A stretch of 48,905 bases of DNA from Paracoccaceae bacterium (GCA_009773055.1 WOUW01000034.1:1-48905); one strand, 5' to 3'. Positions 1-11,481 are shown, numbered from the stretch's first letter. The notes: generated by a model from the letters alone, not told the origin. Translations and numbers: made by a program.

Positions 1-215
1 AGCTTGGGGACGACCGGTTCTACGAAAAGGTCGCCCAGGTGCTGATGGCCGCGTCGCCCACGTTCCAGGAGGCTTACATGACCTCGATCCGGGTCCGGCT
101 GGCCGAACGCCGGGGACGGGAATATCTGGAGGCGGCGCTGAACGCCAAGCGCGGCGGCACCGCCGAACCCGACGCGCCTCCGCCGGTGGAGGACTTCACC
201 GGGTCCGGCCATTGA
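1..215 (+). CDS. C-terminal end of an unidentified protein (5' truncated by window edge)
   Basis: An open frame runs from the window edge to the TGA at 213-215 and encodes about 70 residues, beginning LGDDRFYEKVAQVLMAAS. It is rich in charged and alanine residues, with a helical centre followed by a proline- and acid-rich tail ending DFTGSGH. I do not recognise the family. That it is coding is inferred from the open frame, alphaproteobacterial codon use, and the stop overlapping the TTG start of the next gene (shared TTGA), which suggests translational coupling. Only the tail is visible, so no function is proposed. Confidence 0.6.
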   Translation, partial: LGDDRFYEKVAQVLMAASPTFQEAYMTSIRVRLAERRGREYLEAALNAKRGGTAEPDAPPPVEDFTGSGH

Positions 216-796
216 CGGAACGACTGGAGAGCCAGTTCGCCTTCCTGAACGAGGCGGACCGCCTGAAATCGGTCCTGCGCGCCACGACCCTTGTGGATGG
301 CTCGCGGTCCGAGAATTCGGGCGAACACTCCTGGCACCTCGCGCTTTACGCGCTGGTCCTGGCCGATCAGGCCGGGCCCGGTGTCAGTATCGACCGGGTG
401 ATCCGGATGCTGCTGCTGCACGATCTCGTAGAGATCGACGTCGGCGACGTGCCGATCCATTCGCAAAACGGCCTCGCCCATGCAAGCCTGGAGACCCAGA
501 CCGCCGAAGCAAAAGCCGCCGACCGGATTTTCGGTATTCTGCCCAATGATTTGCGTGACGATCTCCGTGCACTGTGGGAAGAATTCGAGGCCGCCGAGAC
601 CCCAGACGCCCGCTTTGCCAAATCGCTGGACCGCGTCCAGCCGGTGATGGCGAACCTGATGTCCGGTGGTGGCACATGGACGACCTACAACGTGACCTAT
701 GACCAGCTTGAATCGCGGGTCGGCGTCAAGATCGCCAAAGGTGCGCCGGCACTGTGGGATTGGGTGAAGGAAAAGGCCCGGCCCTGGTTCGCCTGA
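212..796 (+). CDS. HD-domain phosphohydrolase (YfbR/HDDC2-like nucleotidase)
   Basis: A 194-residue protein of the HD superfamily. The metal-binding signature is visible: His in the segment [12 protein letters not shown], the HD doublet in [15 protein letters not shown], and a distal Asp in the segment [15 protein letters not shown] plus HDLVEI-x-x-GD is characteristic of the YfbR/HDDC2 branch, which includes 5'-deoxynucleotidases, so hydrolysis of a nucleoside monophosphate is the likely reaction; the exact substrate cannot be read from sequence. The length matches the family (about 190-200). The TTG start is chosen because it overlaps the preceding stop codon and the protein then begins TERLESQF, just before the conserved domain. 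It may be co-transcribed with the upstream gene. Confidence 0.85.
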   Translation: MTERLESQFAFLNEADRLKSVLRATTLVDGSRSENSGEHSWHLALYALVLADQAGPGVSIDRVIRMLLLHDLVEIDVGDVPIHSQNGLAHASLETQTAEAKAADRIFGILPNDLRDDLRALWEEFEAAETPDARFAKSLDRVQPVMANLMSGGGTWTTYNVTYDQLESRVGVKIAKGAPALWDWVKEKARPWFA

Positions 797-867
797 CGGG
801 TCTCATCGCGGACCCGTCACGCCGGGTGACGCCTTCGCCGATCGGTCGCAGAAGCACTGCGTCATTT

Positions 868-887
868 CGGTATACAATCGCATACCG
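868..887. promoter_or_regulatory. Inverted repeat in the icd promoter region
   Basis: CGGTAT and ATACCG form a perfect 6-bp inverted repeat around an 8-nt centre (ACAATCGC), in an AT-richer patch 64 bp before the icd GTG start. The position suits an operator or core promoter element. The binding protein is unknown; the GGTATAC-type half-site resembles GntR-family operators only loosely. Confidence 0.35.
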
Positions 888-950
888 CACTTCCCAAGCG
901 ACCGCTTTTCCGCTATGCAGCCGCCAACCGAATCCTTCAGGAGGTCTGAC

Positions 951-2165
951 GTGTCGAAGATCAAGGTAGCCAACCCCGTCGTCGAGCTTGATGGCGACGA
1001 GATGACCCGGATCATCTGGGACTTCATCAAGAAAAAGCTGATCCTGCCCTACCTCGACATCGACCTGAAATACTACGACCTCGGGATTGAAGAGCGCGAC
1101 CGCACCAACGACCAGATCACCATCGACGCGGCCAATGCCATCAAACAGTATGGCGTAGGCGTCAAATGCGCGACGATCACCCCGGACGAGCAGCGGGTCG
1201 AGGAATTCGGGCTGAAGCAGATGTGGAAGTCGCCCAACGGCACGATCCGCAACATCCTTGGCGGCGTGATCTTCCGCGAGCCGATCATCTGCAAGAATGT
1301 GCCACGTCTCGTGCCGCACTGGACCCAACCTATCGTCGTCGGCCGCCATGCCTTTGGCGACCAATATCGCGCGACCGACTTTCGCTTCCCCGGCAAGGGC
1401 AAGCTGACCATGAAGTTCGTCGGCGACGACGGCACCGTGATCGAGCGCGACGTCTATTCCGCGCCCTCCGCGGGCGTCTACATGGGCATGTATAACCTGG
1501 ATGACAGCATCACGGATTTCGCCCGCGCTTCGCTGAACTATGGCCTGGTGCGCGGCGTCCCGGTCTACCTGTCCACCAAGAACACCATCCTCAAGGCCTA
1601 TGACGGGCGCTTCAAGGACATCTTCCAACAGGTCTTCGACGCGGAATTTGCCGATGCCTACAAGAAAGCCGGGATCACCTACGAACACCGCCTGATCGAC
1701 GACATGGTGGCATCGGCGCTGAAATGGTCAGGCGGGTATCTCTGGGCCTGCAAGAACTACGACGGCGACGTGCAGTCCGACATCGTGGCGCAGGGCTTCG
1801 GGTCCCTGGGCCTGATGACGTCTGTGCTGATGACGCCCGATGGCAAAGTCGTCGAGGCCGAAGCGGCCCACGGCACCGTGACCCGCCACTTCCGCGAGCA
1901 TCAGAAGGGCAAGCAGACCTCGACCAACTCCATCGCGTCGATCTACGCCTGGACCGGGGGTCTCAAGCACCGCGCGACGCTAGACAACAACGACGCGCTG
2001 ATGCGCTTTGCGACCACGCTGGAGAAGGTGACGGTCGATGCGGTAGAAGACGGACACATGACCAAGGACCTCGCGCTTCTCGTCGGACCGGACCAGAAAT
2101 GGCTGACCACGATGGGCTATCTGGAAAAGGTCGATGAATACCTGAACACGGCGCTGAAGGGGTAA
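951..2165 (+). CDS. icd: NADP-dependent isocitrate dehydrogenase, eukaryote-like type
   Basis: Converts isocitrate to 2-oxoglutarate and CO2 in the TCA cycle, in the cytoplasm, reducing NADP. The 404-residue protein is of the IDH1/IDH2-like class rather than the E. coli class: it starts [20 protein letters not shown] and carries the substrate-binding stretch [12 protein letters not shown], the metal-binding Asp in YDGDVQSD, and the cofactor-binding block [10 protein letters not shown]. An ATG exists 36 nt upstream, but the GTG at 951 directly follows a strong AGGAGG ribosome-binding site and gives the standard N-terminus. The gene is monocistronic, with its own promoter region upstream and a hairpin terminator downstream. 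2-Oxoglutarate made here feeds the nitrogen-assimilation signals read by the ntr genes farther along. Confidence 0.97.
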   Translation: MSKIKVANPVVELDGDEMTRIIWDFIKKKLILPYLDIDLKYYDLGIEERDRTNDQITIDAANAIKQYGVGVKCATITPDEQRVEEFGLKQMWKSPNGTIRNILGGVIFREPIICKNVPRLVPHWTQPIVVGRHAFGDQYRATDFRFPGKGKLTMKFVGDDGTVIERDVYSAPSAGVYMGMYNLDDSITDFARASLNYGLVRGVPVYLSTKNTILKAYDGRFKDIFQQVFDAEFADAYKKAGITYEHRLIDDMVASALKWSGGYLWACKNYDGDVQSDIVAQGFGSLGLMTSVLMTPDGKVVEAEAAHGTVTRHFREHQKGKQTSTNSIASIYAWTGGLKHRATLDNNDALMRFATTLEKVTVDAVEDGHMTKDLALLVGPDQKWLTTMGYLEKVDEYLNTALKG

Positions 2166-2228
2166 CCTTCGCAGGGCGTGCCACAGCGTGCCGCCGCGTC
2201 ATGAATCCGGGCCGGGGGGTAACCTTCG
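2159..2228 (+). repeat. 13-bp direct repeat around the icd stop
   Basis: GGGGTAACCTTCG occurs at 2159-2171, spanning the icd stop codon, and again at 2216-2228, 57 bp later inside the terminator hairpin. The first copy also forms a small hairpin (GAAGG-GGTAA-CCTTC). It may be a local duplication. Confidence 0.6.
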
Positions 2229-2240
2229 GCCCTTTTCTTT
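2209..2240 (+). terminator. Rho-independent-like terminator after icd
   Basis: GGGCCG (2209-2214) pairs with CGGCCC (2227-2232) across a 12-nt loop and is followed immediately by TTTTCTTT (2233-2240). It lies 44 nt after the icd stop. Confidence 0.6.
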
Positions 2241-2266
2241 ATTCCGGTGATATACGGCAGTATTAT

Positions 2267-2301
2267 TGACCTTAATAGCGTCAGGATATATGACCTATAT
2301 A
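2267..2301 (+). promoter_or_regulatory. AT-rich upstream region with repeated TGACCT and a GTCA/TGAC dyad
   Basis: TGACCTTAATA at 2267-2277 is echoed by TGACCTATATA at 2291-2301. The second copy is also half of a dyad, GTCA-N7-TGAC (2280-2294). The patch is markedly AT-rich against its surroundings and sits just before the YitT-like gene, so a promoter/operator is plausible. No named regulator is assigned. Confidence 0.35.
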
Positions 2302-2318
2302 CCAACCCGGAGATCCAG

Positions 2319-2942
2319 ATGCCCGACCGTCCAGACCAGCTTGCCGACCGTCCGCGCCACAGTGCCGTCGATGACGTGCAGGGGATCGCCTTCGGGGTCA
2401 CGATGGCAGCTTTGGGGATGCAGATCCTGACGCACATGGGCTTTGTGACCGGCCAGACCACCGGGCTAGCCGTGTTGATCTCGCATCTGACCGGCCTGCC
2501 CTTTCCGGCCGTCTATTTCACCGTCACGCTTCCCTTCCTCGGTTTGGCGTGGCGGCGCATGGGGGCGGCTTTCGCGCTGAAGACCCTTGTCACGACCGCT
2601 GCGCTTTCGGGCCTAGTGGCCATCCTGCCGAACTGGATCGAATTAGGCCGGATCGAGCCTGCGGTCGCAGCCATTCTCTTCGGCCTCCTGTTCGGCATCG
2701 CGGCGCTGGCGGCGATCCGGCATGGCGGCAGTTTCGGGGGTCTCTCGGTCCTCTGGATCGAGCTGCAGGACCGCACGGGCTTTCCCGCAGGTCATGCGCA
2801 GCTTCTGTCGGACGTGGTGATCTTCGGGCTCGCCGCCCTGATCCTGCCGCTCGATACTCTGGCCTACAGCTTCCTCGGGGCAGCCGTCTTCTCCCTCTTC
2901 CTCGCCGTCAACCACCGCCGCGACCGCTATATCGCTGCATAG
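2319..2942 (+). CDS. YitT-family integral membrane protein
   Basis: A 207-residue hydrophobic protein with about five or six membrane spans. It begins with a short hydrophilic segment (MPDRPDQLADRPRHSAVDDV) and then a glycine-rich first helix and the stretch TGQTTGLAVLISHLTGLPF, which matches the YitT/YczE membrane family layout, as does the later GGSFGGLSVLWIEL. The family has no firmly established biochemical function; transport is often presumed. A GTG 72 nt upstream is in frame, but the ATG at 2319 follows a GGAG ribosome-binding site at good spacing and avoids translating the AT-rich promoter-like stretch. The gene stands alone between the icd terminator and typA. Confidence 0.75.
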   Translation: MPDRPDQLADRPRHSAVDDVQGIAFGVTMAALGMQILTHMGFVTGQTTGLAVLISHLTGLPFPAVYFTVTLPFLGLAWRRMGAAFALKTLVTTAALSGLVAILPNWIELGRIEPAVAAILFGLLFGIAALAAIRHGGSFGGLSVLWIELQDRTGFPAGHAQLLSDVVIFGLAALILPLDTLAYSFLGAAVFSLFLAVNHRRDRYIAA

Positions 2943-3097
2943 GCGCTTTGGGCAGGACTTAAGAAACCCTGAATTTCCAGAGCCAAGCCATTGATTTTTC
3001 TTGGATCGGAAAGCTGTCCGCGCGTGGACACCGCAGCCCCTCTGGCCAGCGTCGGGAAAACCCTGTAAGGCCGCGCCAACCCTATAGGACGGACCCC

Positions 3098-4915
<1,818 letters not shown>

Positions 4916-4935
4916 CAGCAGGATATCGACACGTC

Positions 4936-5832
4936 GTGAGCTTTGTTTCAAGATTGCGAAGTAGGCTGCGTGGACAGGGTCGTCACATCCTGAACTATCT
5001 GAGCTTGATTAACCGAATCAGACGCCGTGCTCCGCGTTGGACTGCGCTTCTGTCTCGCCGCCCGACCAGACCAGTCCGCCCAGAGCATTTGGGCGTTCTT
5101 GCAATTATGAAGAACGAAACCCACCTCATCGAAGAATGGCTGGATCACTATCTTGCCAACGGGGCGGAACGGATCTTCTTGATCGACAACGGAAGCACAG
5201 ACGACACCCTTGCCAAGATCGCGCCGTGGCTTGGCGATGGTCGCGTGGAACTGGTTATCTATCCCGAGTAGCATCAGCAAGAGCGGCACTACTGGAACGC
5301 ATTTTTGCATTTCCGGATTGCCGAACGCTGCGAGTGGCTGACTATTGCCGACATTGACGAGTTCTGGTTCTGCAAATCGGGAGAAAGCCTAAACCACTTT
5401 CTTGGCAAACAGACGTCGTGCGACGCCATTTATGTTAATTGGTCGATGTTTGGAAGCAGCGGGCTGGATCAGCAACCCGAGAGCGTTCGACGCAGTCTGG
5501 TGCAAAGGGACCCGCAGCTTGCACGCCAAACGAAGTGCATTTTCCGCACCTACCTGCCGGTTCGCGAGGGCGATATCGAAGTCCACAATGTACGAAATGC
5601 TTTACCCTGGAGGGTCAAGATCGCCAACCGAGAGCTTCAGTTGAACCACTATGCGACCCAAAGTCGTGATTTCTGGTTCAAGGTTAAGATGACCCGAGGC
5701 GACGTGTTCTTTTCGGCTCAGGACATGAAGGAAATGGCGGCACGCTTTGACCGAATTAACAGCGCTTGTAGCGAAACGTGCCTGCGGTTGCGGACTTTTA
5801 TGGAACGCGGATTTGACGGCAGATCCAGGTAG
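4936..5832 (+). pseudogene. Glycosyltransferase (family 2/92-like) interrupted by an in-frame amber codon
   Basis: From the GTG at 4936 the frame encodes a glycosyltransferase N-terminus (conserved MKNETHLIEEWLDHY and FLIDNGSTDDT, typical of the Glyco_tranf_2_4 group). TAG at 5269-5271 then stops it. The same frame continues without a shift: HQQERHYWNAF, then ADIDEFWF, which carries the acidic metal/sugar-nucleotide motif, through to the stop at 5830-5832. Full length would be about 298 residues. The stop lies between the nucleotide-binding part and the DxD-like motif, so the short product should be inactive; a re-start at the internal ATG would lack the N-terminal half. One base change (CAG, TAC, AAG, GAG or TGG to TAG) would explain it. 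GC is near 50 % in lines I counted, well below neighbours, suggesting acquisition from elsewhere. Natural readthrough cannot be excluded. Confidence 0.8.
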
Positions 5833-5839
5833 ACTAGCG

Positions 5840-6634
5840 TCAGGCTGCTGCGGCCCGGCGACAAGGGAGAAACTCCTCGACCGTCACCCTGTCCCCTTCG
5901 AAAGTGCAGAAGCTGTGGGGCGGCACTTCGTCCCAGCCGCCCTCACCCGCTTCCAGGGGTTCGGACACCACTGCCCGCCCGCCCCGCGTATCCGACCAGC
6001 GGTGATAGAGCGAAGGTGCAGCGTCATCCGTCGCGTAGCGGACTGCGTAAAGCCGTTCCCCATCCGACAGGGCCGCCGTCATCCGCAAGTGGGGCCCCTG
6101 CCCCTTGGCCCGGGCAAGAGTGATGAACCGTGCCGCAGCCCGTTCCAACGCGCCGCGCGGATCGTCATCCAGCCCTTCGGCGAGTGCGACCAGAAACAGC
6201 GCCTCGCTGTCGGTGGCACCCTTGCGATGAGGATAGAGGCTTTCCGGGATCATCATGTCGGCGTCGCGGCGAAAGCCGTCATAGCCACCGACCTGACCGT
6301 TGTGCATGAAACTCCACCGGCCATGGGTGAAGGGGTGGCAGTTGTTCCGGCTGGTCGCCGTCCCGGTCGAAGCGCGGACATGGGCGAGGAAGAGGCCGCT
6401 TTGGACCTGCGCGGTCAGGCTGCGCAGGTTCGGGTCAGACCACGCGGGCAGGACATCGCGGAAGAGGCCCGGTTCCGGTCTTGCACCATACCAAGCGATG
6501 CCGAAGCCATCCGCGTTGATCGCCGAATGGCACTGCGTTGCGCAATGGCTTTGGTGGATGAGGCTGTGACCAGGGCGACTGATGATCTCCTCAAGAAAGA
6601 TCGGCGCGCCGGTGTAAGCGGCCCAGCGGCACAT
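5840..6634 (-). CDS. Class II glutamine amidotransferase (YafJ/EgtC-like)
   Basis: A 264-residue stand-alone Ntn-hydrolase glutaminase domain. It starts MCRWAAYTG, with Cys2 as the expected N-terminal nucleophile after Met removal. Downstream are the motifs of the family: HVRASTG, RNNCHPF and FMHNGQVGG, then TDSEALFLV. The branch contains YafJ and EgtC (gamma-glutamyl hydrolase of ergothioneine synthesis). No egtB or egtD gene is visible nearby, so an ergothioneine role is not supported and the substrate remains open. The start has an AAGGGGC ribosome-binding site. It is convergent with the glycosyltransferase pseudogene, with only 7 nt between stops. Confidence 0.85.
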   Translation of the reverse strand: MCRWAAYTGAPIFLEEIISRPGHSLIHQSHCATQCHSAINADGFGIAWYGARPEPGLFRDVLPAWSDPNLRSLTAQVQSGLFLAHVRASTGTATSRNNCHPFTHGRWSFMHNGQVGGYDGFRRDADMMIPESLYPHRKGATDSEALFLVALAEGLDDDPRGALERAAARFITLARAKGQGPHLRMTAALSDGERLYAVRYATDDAAPSLYHRWSDTRGGRAVVSEPLEAGEGGWDEVPPHSFCTFEGDRVTVEEFLPCRRAAAA

Positions 6635-6748
6635 CAGCGTGCCCCTTTGGTGAAGTGGATCATTGGCCCGGCCTCATGCGTTTTTCTTTTACATTAGCAT
6701 GACGTGGGCGGGCCAACGCAAGAATTCCCGGCAGATTGAAGGAAAACC

Positions 6749-7039
6749 CTACTCAATTTCCTCGACGACCATCAGGTCGCGGGTGCTTGCGCCCTTCGCA
6801 TGGCCAAGTGCGGCCTGATAGGCGGCGGAGTTGTAGCACTCCACCGCCTTCTCAAGGCTGGGGAACCGCGCCACCACGTTGCGCGGGCGGTCGTTGCCTT
6901 CCAGTTGCACATAGCGGCCCCCACGGGCGAGGAAGACCCCCCCATGGGCCGCGATCGCCTCGGTCGCGCCCTTGGCGTAGCGGCCGTAAGCCTCGGCGTC
7001 GGTGACGTGGACGTGGGCAATCCAGAGAGCAGTCGGCAT
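6749..7039 (-). CDS. DUF1330 family protein
   Basis: A 96-residue protein starting MPTALWIAHVHVTDAEAY, with the DUF1330 hallmarks: a beta-strand opening ending in Y-x-x-Y, the segment AIAAHGGVFLARGG, and a C-terminal DLMVVEEIE strand. The fold is a dimeric alpha/beta ferredoxin-like barrel; no reaction is established for the family. A longer open frame extends upstream into alaS, but the ATG at 7039 is preferred: it lies one nucleotide after the alaS stop and gives the normal family length. It is therefore probably co-transcribed and coupled with alaS. Confidence 0.85.
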   Translation of the reverse strand: MPTALWIAHVHVTDAEAYGRYAKGATEAIAAHGGVFLARGGRYVQLEGNDRPRNVVARFPSLEKAVECYNSAAYQAALGHAKGASTRDLMVVEEIE

Positions 7040-7040
7040 C

Positions 7041-9695
7041 TTACGCCCCCATCGCGGCTTCCGCCGCCTTGATCGCCGCATCGGCCTGGCCGATGTCGGC
7101 ACCGCCGGCTTGCGCCAGATCCGGACGGCCACCGCCACCCTTGCCGCCCATTGCCTCGGCCGCGGCCTTGACGAGAGTGACGGCTGAGAGCTTGGAAGTA
7201 AGGTCGGCGGTGACGCCTGCGGCCACGGCTGGCTTGGCACCCGTGTCAGCAATGAGAAGGACGGCACCGGACCCAAGGCGGGCCTTCATCTCGTCAATCA
7301 ACGCCGGAAGATCCTTGCCCGACACGCCCGAAAGCACTTGAGCAATGAACTTCACTCCATTGATTTCCTTGGCATCCGGACCTGCAGCCTTTCCGCCCAT
7401 CGCAACTTCGCGGCGCAGCTGCGCGACTTCGTTCGCCAGCGCCTTGCGTTCATCGAAAAGCGCGCGGATGCGGTCTGCGAGCTCGCTTGCGGGGGCCTTG
7501 ATGATGGCGGCAATGTCATTCAGGCGCGCGTCCTGCTGGCGCAAGTGATCCAGCGCCGCCTGCCCTGTCAGCGCCTCGATCCGGCGGACGCCGGCCGAAG
7601 AGGCGCTTTCGGACAGAAGCACCATCGTGCCGATGTCGCCGGTCCGCTGCACATGGGTGCCGCCGCAGAGTTCCAACGAGTAGGTCTTGCCGTCAGTGCC
7701 CTTGCCCGAGCCTTCCAGTGTCCCCATCGAGACGACACGGACCTCGTCGCCGTACTTTTCGCCGAAGAGGGCCTGCGCTCCGATGGCGCGAGCGTCGTCG
7801 GGGGTCATGATCCGTGTGTCCACCGGCGCGTTCTGGCGGATGAAGGCGTTCACCTCGGCCTCGATGGTTGCGAGGTCCGGCGCCGAGATCGCAGCCGAAT
7901 GGCTGAAGTCAAAGCGCAGGCGGTCGGCTGCGTTGAGCGAGCCGCGCTGGGAGACGTGATCGCCAAGGGTGCGGCGCAACGCCTCGTGGAGGAGGTGTGT
8001 CGCCGAGTGGTTGGCACGGATCGCGCCGCGACGGGTGTGCGAAACCTCCAGCTTTGCAGGTTGTCCTTTTATAACAGTGCCTTCCGTGATTTTTCCGATG
8101 TGAATGAAGACACCCGCAGCCTTCTTCACATCGGTCACTTCGGCGGTGCCGGTCTCAGTGCGGATAAGACCTGCGTCGCCGACCTGACCTCCGGACTCGG
8201 CGTAAAATGGGGTCTGGTTCACAACAATTTGCACGGTCTCGCCCGTGGCAGCCTGACCAATGGCTACCCCGTCGCGAAGAAGCGCGGTGATTACACCTTC
8301 CGCGGTTTCCGTGTCATAGCCGAGGAATTCGGTGACCCCATGCTCCTCAGCGATCTCGAACCAGATCTTCGCGTCACCCGCGGCACCCGTGCCCGACCAG
8401 GCGGCGCGGGCCTTGGCCTTCTGTTCGGCCATCGCGGCGTCGAAGCCCTGGATGTCGACCTCGCGGCCCTTTTCGCGCAAGGCGTCCTGGGTAAGGTCGA
8501 GCGGGAAGCCGTAGGTGTCGTAGAGCTTGAAGGCGGCGGCACCGGGCAGCGCGTCCCCGTCAGCCAGACTGGAAAGCTCATCGTCCAGAAGGCGCAACCC
8601 GCGGTCGAGGGTCTGCTTGAACTTGGTTTCCTCAGACCGCAGCGTTTCCTCGATCAGCGACTGGGCGCGGGACAGCTCGGGGTAGGCTCCGCCCATCTGG
8701 CGCACCAGTGCCGGGACCAGACGGTGCATCACCGGGTCCTGCGCACCCAGCATGTGGGCGTGACGCATCGCACGGCGCATGATGCGGCGCAGGACATAGC
8801 CCCGGCCTTCGTTCGACGGCATCACGCCGTCCGCGATCAAGAACGAGGTCGAGCGCAGATGGTCGGCGATCACCCTGTGATGGATCTTGCCCGGGCCATC
8901 GGGATCGTTGCTGGTGGCATGTGCCGACGCTTCGATGAGGCTGCGCATCAGGTCGGTGTCATAGTTGTCGTGCTTGCCCTGAAGCAGCGCACCGATCCGT
9001 TCCAGCCCCATGCCGGTGTCGATCGACTGCATCTCCAATGGGACCAGCCGCCCGTCGGCGAACTGTTCGTTCTGCATGAAGACGTTGTTCCAGATTTCGA
9101 TGAACCGGTCGCCGTCTTCTTCCGCGCTGCCGGGGGGGCCGCCCCAGATGTGCGGACCGTGATCGTAAAAGATCTCCGTGCAAGGGCCACACGGGCCGGT
9201 CGGGCCCATGCGCCAAAAGTTGTCGTCAGTGGCGATGCGGATGATGCGGTCATCCGTCAGGCCGGAGACCTTCTTCCAGATCGTCGCTGCTTCGTCGTCA
9301 GTGTGGTAGATCGTGACCAGAAGTTTGTCCTTGGCCAGCCCGAAATCCTTGGTCAGAAGCTCCCAGGCAAAGGCGATGGCCTGGTCCTTGAAATAGTCGC
9401 CAAAGCTGAAATTCCCCAGCATTTCAAAGAAGGTATGGTGCCGGGCGGTGTAACCGACGTTGTCGAGGTCGTTGTGCTTGCCACCTGCCCGCACGCATTT
9501 CTGCGCCGTCGTGGCGCGCTTGTAATCTCGCGTCTCGACCCCGGTGAATAGGTTTTTGAACTGCACCATGCCCGAGTTGGTGAACATCAGCGTCGGATCG
9601 TTCCGCGGCACCAGGGGCGAGCTGTCGACAACCCTGTGATCATTGCGACGGAAGAAGTCGAGATAGGTAGAGCGGATGTCGTTCAGCGAGGCCAT
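7041..9695 (-). CDS. alaS: Alanyl-tRNA synthetase
   Basis: An 884-residue class II aminoacyl-tRNA synthetase that charges tRNA-Ala and edits mischarged Ser/Gly. It starts [20 protein letters not shown]. The catalytic core shows [12 protein letters not shown] and the class II motif stretch [11 protein letters not shown]; the editing domain has the zinc ligands HxxxH in [12 protein letters not shown] and CGGTH near residue 670; the C-terminal DHHA1 domain ends [13 protein letters not shown]. Length is as expected (about 875-885). DUF1330 follows after one nucleotide. A long open frame on the opposite strand is a codon-bias shadow. Confidence 0.98.
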   Translation of the reverse strand: MASLNDIRSTYLDFFRRNDHRVVDSSPLVPRNDPTLMFTNSGMVQFKNLFTGVETRDYKRATTAQKCVRAGGKHNDLDNVGYTARHHTFFEMLGNFSFGDYFKDQAIAFAWELLTKDFGLAKDKLLVTIYHTDDEAATIWKKVSGLTDDRIIRIATDDNFWRMGPTGPCGPCTEIFYDHGPHIWGGPPGSAEEDGDRFIEIWNNVFMQNEQFADGRLVPLEMQSIDTGMGLERIGALLQGKHDNYDTDLMRSLIEASAHATSNDPDGPGKIHHRVIADHLRSTSFLIADGVMPSNEGRGYVLRRIMRRAMRHAHMLGAQDPVMHRLVPALVRQMGGAYPELSRAQSLIEETLRSEETKFKQTLDRGLRLLDDELSSLADGDALPGAAAFKLYDTYGFPLDLTQDALREKGREVDIQGFDAAMAEQKAKARAAWSGTGAAGDAKIWFEIAEEHGVTEFLGYDTETAEGVITALLRDGVAIGQAATGETVQIVVNQTPFYAESGGQVGDAGLIRTETGTAEVTDVKKAAGVFIHIGKITEGTVIKGQPAKLEVSHTRRGAIRANHSATHLLHEALRRTLGDHVSQRGSLNAADRLRFDFSHSAAISAPDLATIEAEVNAFIRQNAPVDTRIMTPDDARAIGAQALFGEKYGDEVRVVSMGTLEGSGKGTDGKTYSLELCGGTHVQRTGDIGTMVLLSESASSAGVRRIEALTGQAALDHLRQQDARLNDIAAIIKAPASELADRIRALFDERKALANEVAQLRREVAMGGKAAGPDAKEINGVKFIAQVLSGVSGKDLPALIDEMKARLGSGAVLLIADTGAKPAVAAGVTADLTSKLSAVTLVKAAAEAMGGKGGGGRPDLAQAGGADIGQADAAIKAAEAAMGA

Positions 9696-9741
9696 GTGGG
9701 GGCGGTCCTTGGCGAGATCGGGAATTCGGACCCCATGTATC

Positions 9742-9767
9742 CCCCTGCAAGGGGCCTGTCCACAGGC
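9742..9767. other. Two adjacent hairpins between the MOSC gene and alaS
   Basis: CCCC-TGCAA-GGGG (9742-9754) abuts GCCTGT-CC-ACAGGC (9754-9767), in the 99-nt gap between the end of the MOSC gene and the alaS start, both on the minus strand. No U-run follows, so this could be an attenuator-like leader of alaS or a factor-dependent terminator of the recA transcript. Confidence 0.35.
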
Positions 9768-9794
9768 GGGCTTTAACGCACAGGAAAAAGGCTG

Positions 9795-10343
9795 TCAGCG
9801 CAGGACTTCGACCGCGTCGCCAAGGCGGATCACGCCGTCTTCGACAATGCTGCACAGGATACCACGCAGGCGCAGGTCCCTGTGCGCGCGAACCCAGTCA
9901 AAGGCCGCCTCGCCGTATCGAACTTTCCATTTGGCGCAGGCGTCGTTCCAGACCTCGGATACGCGCAGGACCGCTGTGCCCACCGCCAAGAGCTGACCCT
10001 CGGGCAGGTTGATCTCGGTCATGTCGAGATCGCAGATGAACGTATCGCCGGGATGGATGACATCCTCGCGGTCCCGCCAGACAAGGTCGAGCACCCGGCG
10101 CGGCAGGATCGAGACCTGAATACCGGGGTGGCCAGAACCATCGGGCAGCTTCAGCCACGGCGCTGTGCCCCAGCGTTCCCCGGGGATGCCTTGAGCCTTG
10201 GTCACCTTCAGCTCATCGACGAAACGACGTTCGCCGTAACCTGGCCGAAAGCACAGCAATTCGATCGCGCTGCCGGTCTTCGGCGCGGACAGCACCCCCG
10301 GCAGCGCGGCCATAAGTTCATCGCGTGTGACGTGATCGTTCAC
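9795..10343 (-). CDS. MOSC-domain protein
   Basis: A 182-residue MOSC (molybdenum cofactor sulfurase C-terminal) domain protein. The domain core runs from about GIPGERWG through the beta-barrel to the C-terminal [18 protein letters not shown], which matches the usual closing strand. A Cys sits in NDACAKWK, near the position where MOSC proteins keep a conserved Cys. Known MOSC domains bind sulfur or molybdopterin cofactor; whether this one has a reaction is not visible. It starts with GTG, overlapping the recA TGA (GTGA, 4 nt), so it is translationally coupled to recA. This recA linkage does not by itself imply a DNA-repair role. Confidence 0.85.
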   Translation of the reverse strand: MNDHVTRDELMAALPGVLSAPKTGSAIELLCFRPGYGERRFVDELKVTKAQGIPGERWGTAPWLKLPDGSGHPGIQVSILPRRVLDLVWRDREDVIHPGDTFICDLDMTEINLPEGQLLAVGTAVLRVSEVWNDACAKWKVRYGEAAFDWVRAHRDLRLRGILCSIVEDGVIRLGDAVEVLR

Positions 10344-11413
10344 TCGTCCAGCACGTCCGCGCTTTCTTCGCCGCCGGCCATCGTGAAGTCGAGCCCATTG
10401 GCGGCGCGGATCTTGTCCTCGATCGACAGGGCGACGGAGGGGTTCTGCTTGAGGAACAGCTTTGCATTCTCGCGCCCCTGGCCGATGCGTTCGTCGCCGT
10501 AGGAGTACCAGGCACCCGACTTTTCGACCACACCAGCCTTGACGCCGATGTCGACAAGCTCGCCCATCTTCGAGATGCCTTCACCATACATGATGTCGAA
10601 TTCGACCTGCTTGAAGGGCGGGGCAACCTTGTTCTTCACGACCTTGACACGGGTGGTGTTGCCGACAACTTCCTCGCGGTCCTTGATCGAGCCGATGCGG
10701 CGGATGTCGAGGCGCACGGAGGCGTAGAATTTCAGCGCATTGCCACCCGTGGTGGTTTCCGGGCTGCCGAACATGACGCCGATCTTCATCCGGATCTGGT
10801 TGATGAAGATCACCATGCAATTCGACCGGCCGATGGAGGCAGTCAGTTTGCGCATGGCCTGGCTCATCAGTCGGGCCTGGCTGCCCATCTGCATATCGCC
10901 CATGTCGCCTTCAATCTCGGCCTTGGGAACAAGGGCCGCGACGGAATCGATCACCACAAGGTTCACCGCACCCGACCGAACGAGGGTATCGACGATCTCC
11001 AGCGCCTGTTCGCCCGTGTCGGGCTGCGAGATCAGGAGTTCGTCGAGGTTGACGCCAAGCTTTTTGGCATATTGCGGGTCAAGCGCGTGTTCGGCATCGA
11101 CAAAGGCGCAGACGCCGCCTTTTTTCTGTTCCTCGGCAACGACATGCAGGGTCAGCGTGGTCTTGCCCGAGGATTCCGGCCCATAGATTTCAATGATCCG
11201 GCCCTTGGGCAGGCCACCGATCCCAAGCGCGATGTCGAGACCGAGCGAACCGGTCGAGGTCGCCTCGATGTCCATCGCGGGGCTGTCAGCGCCAAGACGC
11301 ATGATCGAGCCCTTGCCGAACTGCCGTTCGATCTGCGCGAGCGCGCTTTCCAGCGCCTTCGACTTGTCCATATCCCGCTTGCTCCCGAGGTCGAGAAGGT
11401 TTGCCGTTGCCAT
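10340..11413 (-). CDS. recA: Recombinase RecA
   Basis: A 357-residue RecA: ATP-dependent strand exchange in homologous recombination and co-protease for LexA cleavage in the SOS response. The Walker A motif GPESSGKT is at residues 78-85; VDAEHALDP, the Walker B strand [12 protein letters not shown] and the L2-loop region [16 protein letters not shown] follow; the C-terminus is acidic (EESADVLDE), as normal. The ATG has an AAGGAG ribosome-binding site. One perfect and one near-perfect LexA-type box lie in the promoter region. The MOSC gene overlaps its stop codon. Confidence 0.99.
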   Translation of the reverse strand: MATANLLDLGSKRDMDKSKALESALAQIERQFGKGSIMRLGADSPAMDIEATSTGSLGLDIALGIGGLPKGRIIEIYGPESSGKTTLTLHVVAEEQKKGGVCAFVDAEHALDPQYAKKLGVNLDELLISQPDTGEQALEIVDTLVRSGAVNLVVIDSVAALVPKAEIEGDMGDMQMGSQARLMSQAMRKLTASIGRSNCMVIFINQIRMKIGVMFGSPETTTGGNALKFYASVRLDIRRIGSIKDREEVVGNTTRVKVVKNKVAPPFKQVEFDIMYGEGISKMGELVDIGVKAGVVEKSGAWYSYGDERIGQGRENAKLFLKQNPSVALSIEDKIRAANGLDFTMAGGEESADVLDE

Positions 11414-11461
11414 GTCCGCTCCTTATTTCACAGCCACCCGCAGGCGGCAATCCTTGCCCGT

Positions 11462-11476
11462 GTTCCCCAAGTGTTC
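11462..11476 (+). promoter_or_regulatory. LexA/SOS box (GTTC-N7-GTTC) upstream of recA
   Basis: GTTC at 11462-11465 and GTTC at 11473-11476 flank exactly 7 nt (CCCAAGT). This direct repeat is the known LexA operator of alphaproteobacteria (GTTC-N7-GTTC, or GAAC-N7-GAAC on the other strand). On the recA strand it reads GAAC-N7-GAAC and lies just downstream of the predicted -10, over the expected transcription start. Confidence 0.85.
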
Positions 11477-11481
11477 TTGCA

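Noticed and set aside
5269..5271. TAG as pyrrolysine or other recoding
   Set aside because: No pylT or pylS genes are in view, the host group does not use pyrrolysine, and the MttB-family gene here has no amber codon. A nonsense mutation is simpler.
7338..9551. A 737-codon open frame opposite alaS
   Set aside because: Antisense shadow of a complete alanyl-tRNA synthetase, with atypical composition and no recognisable domain.
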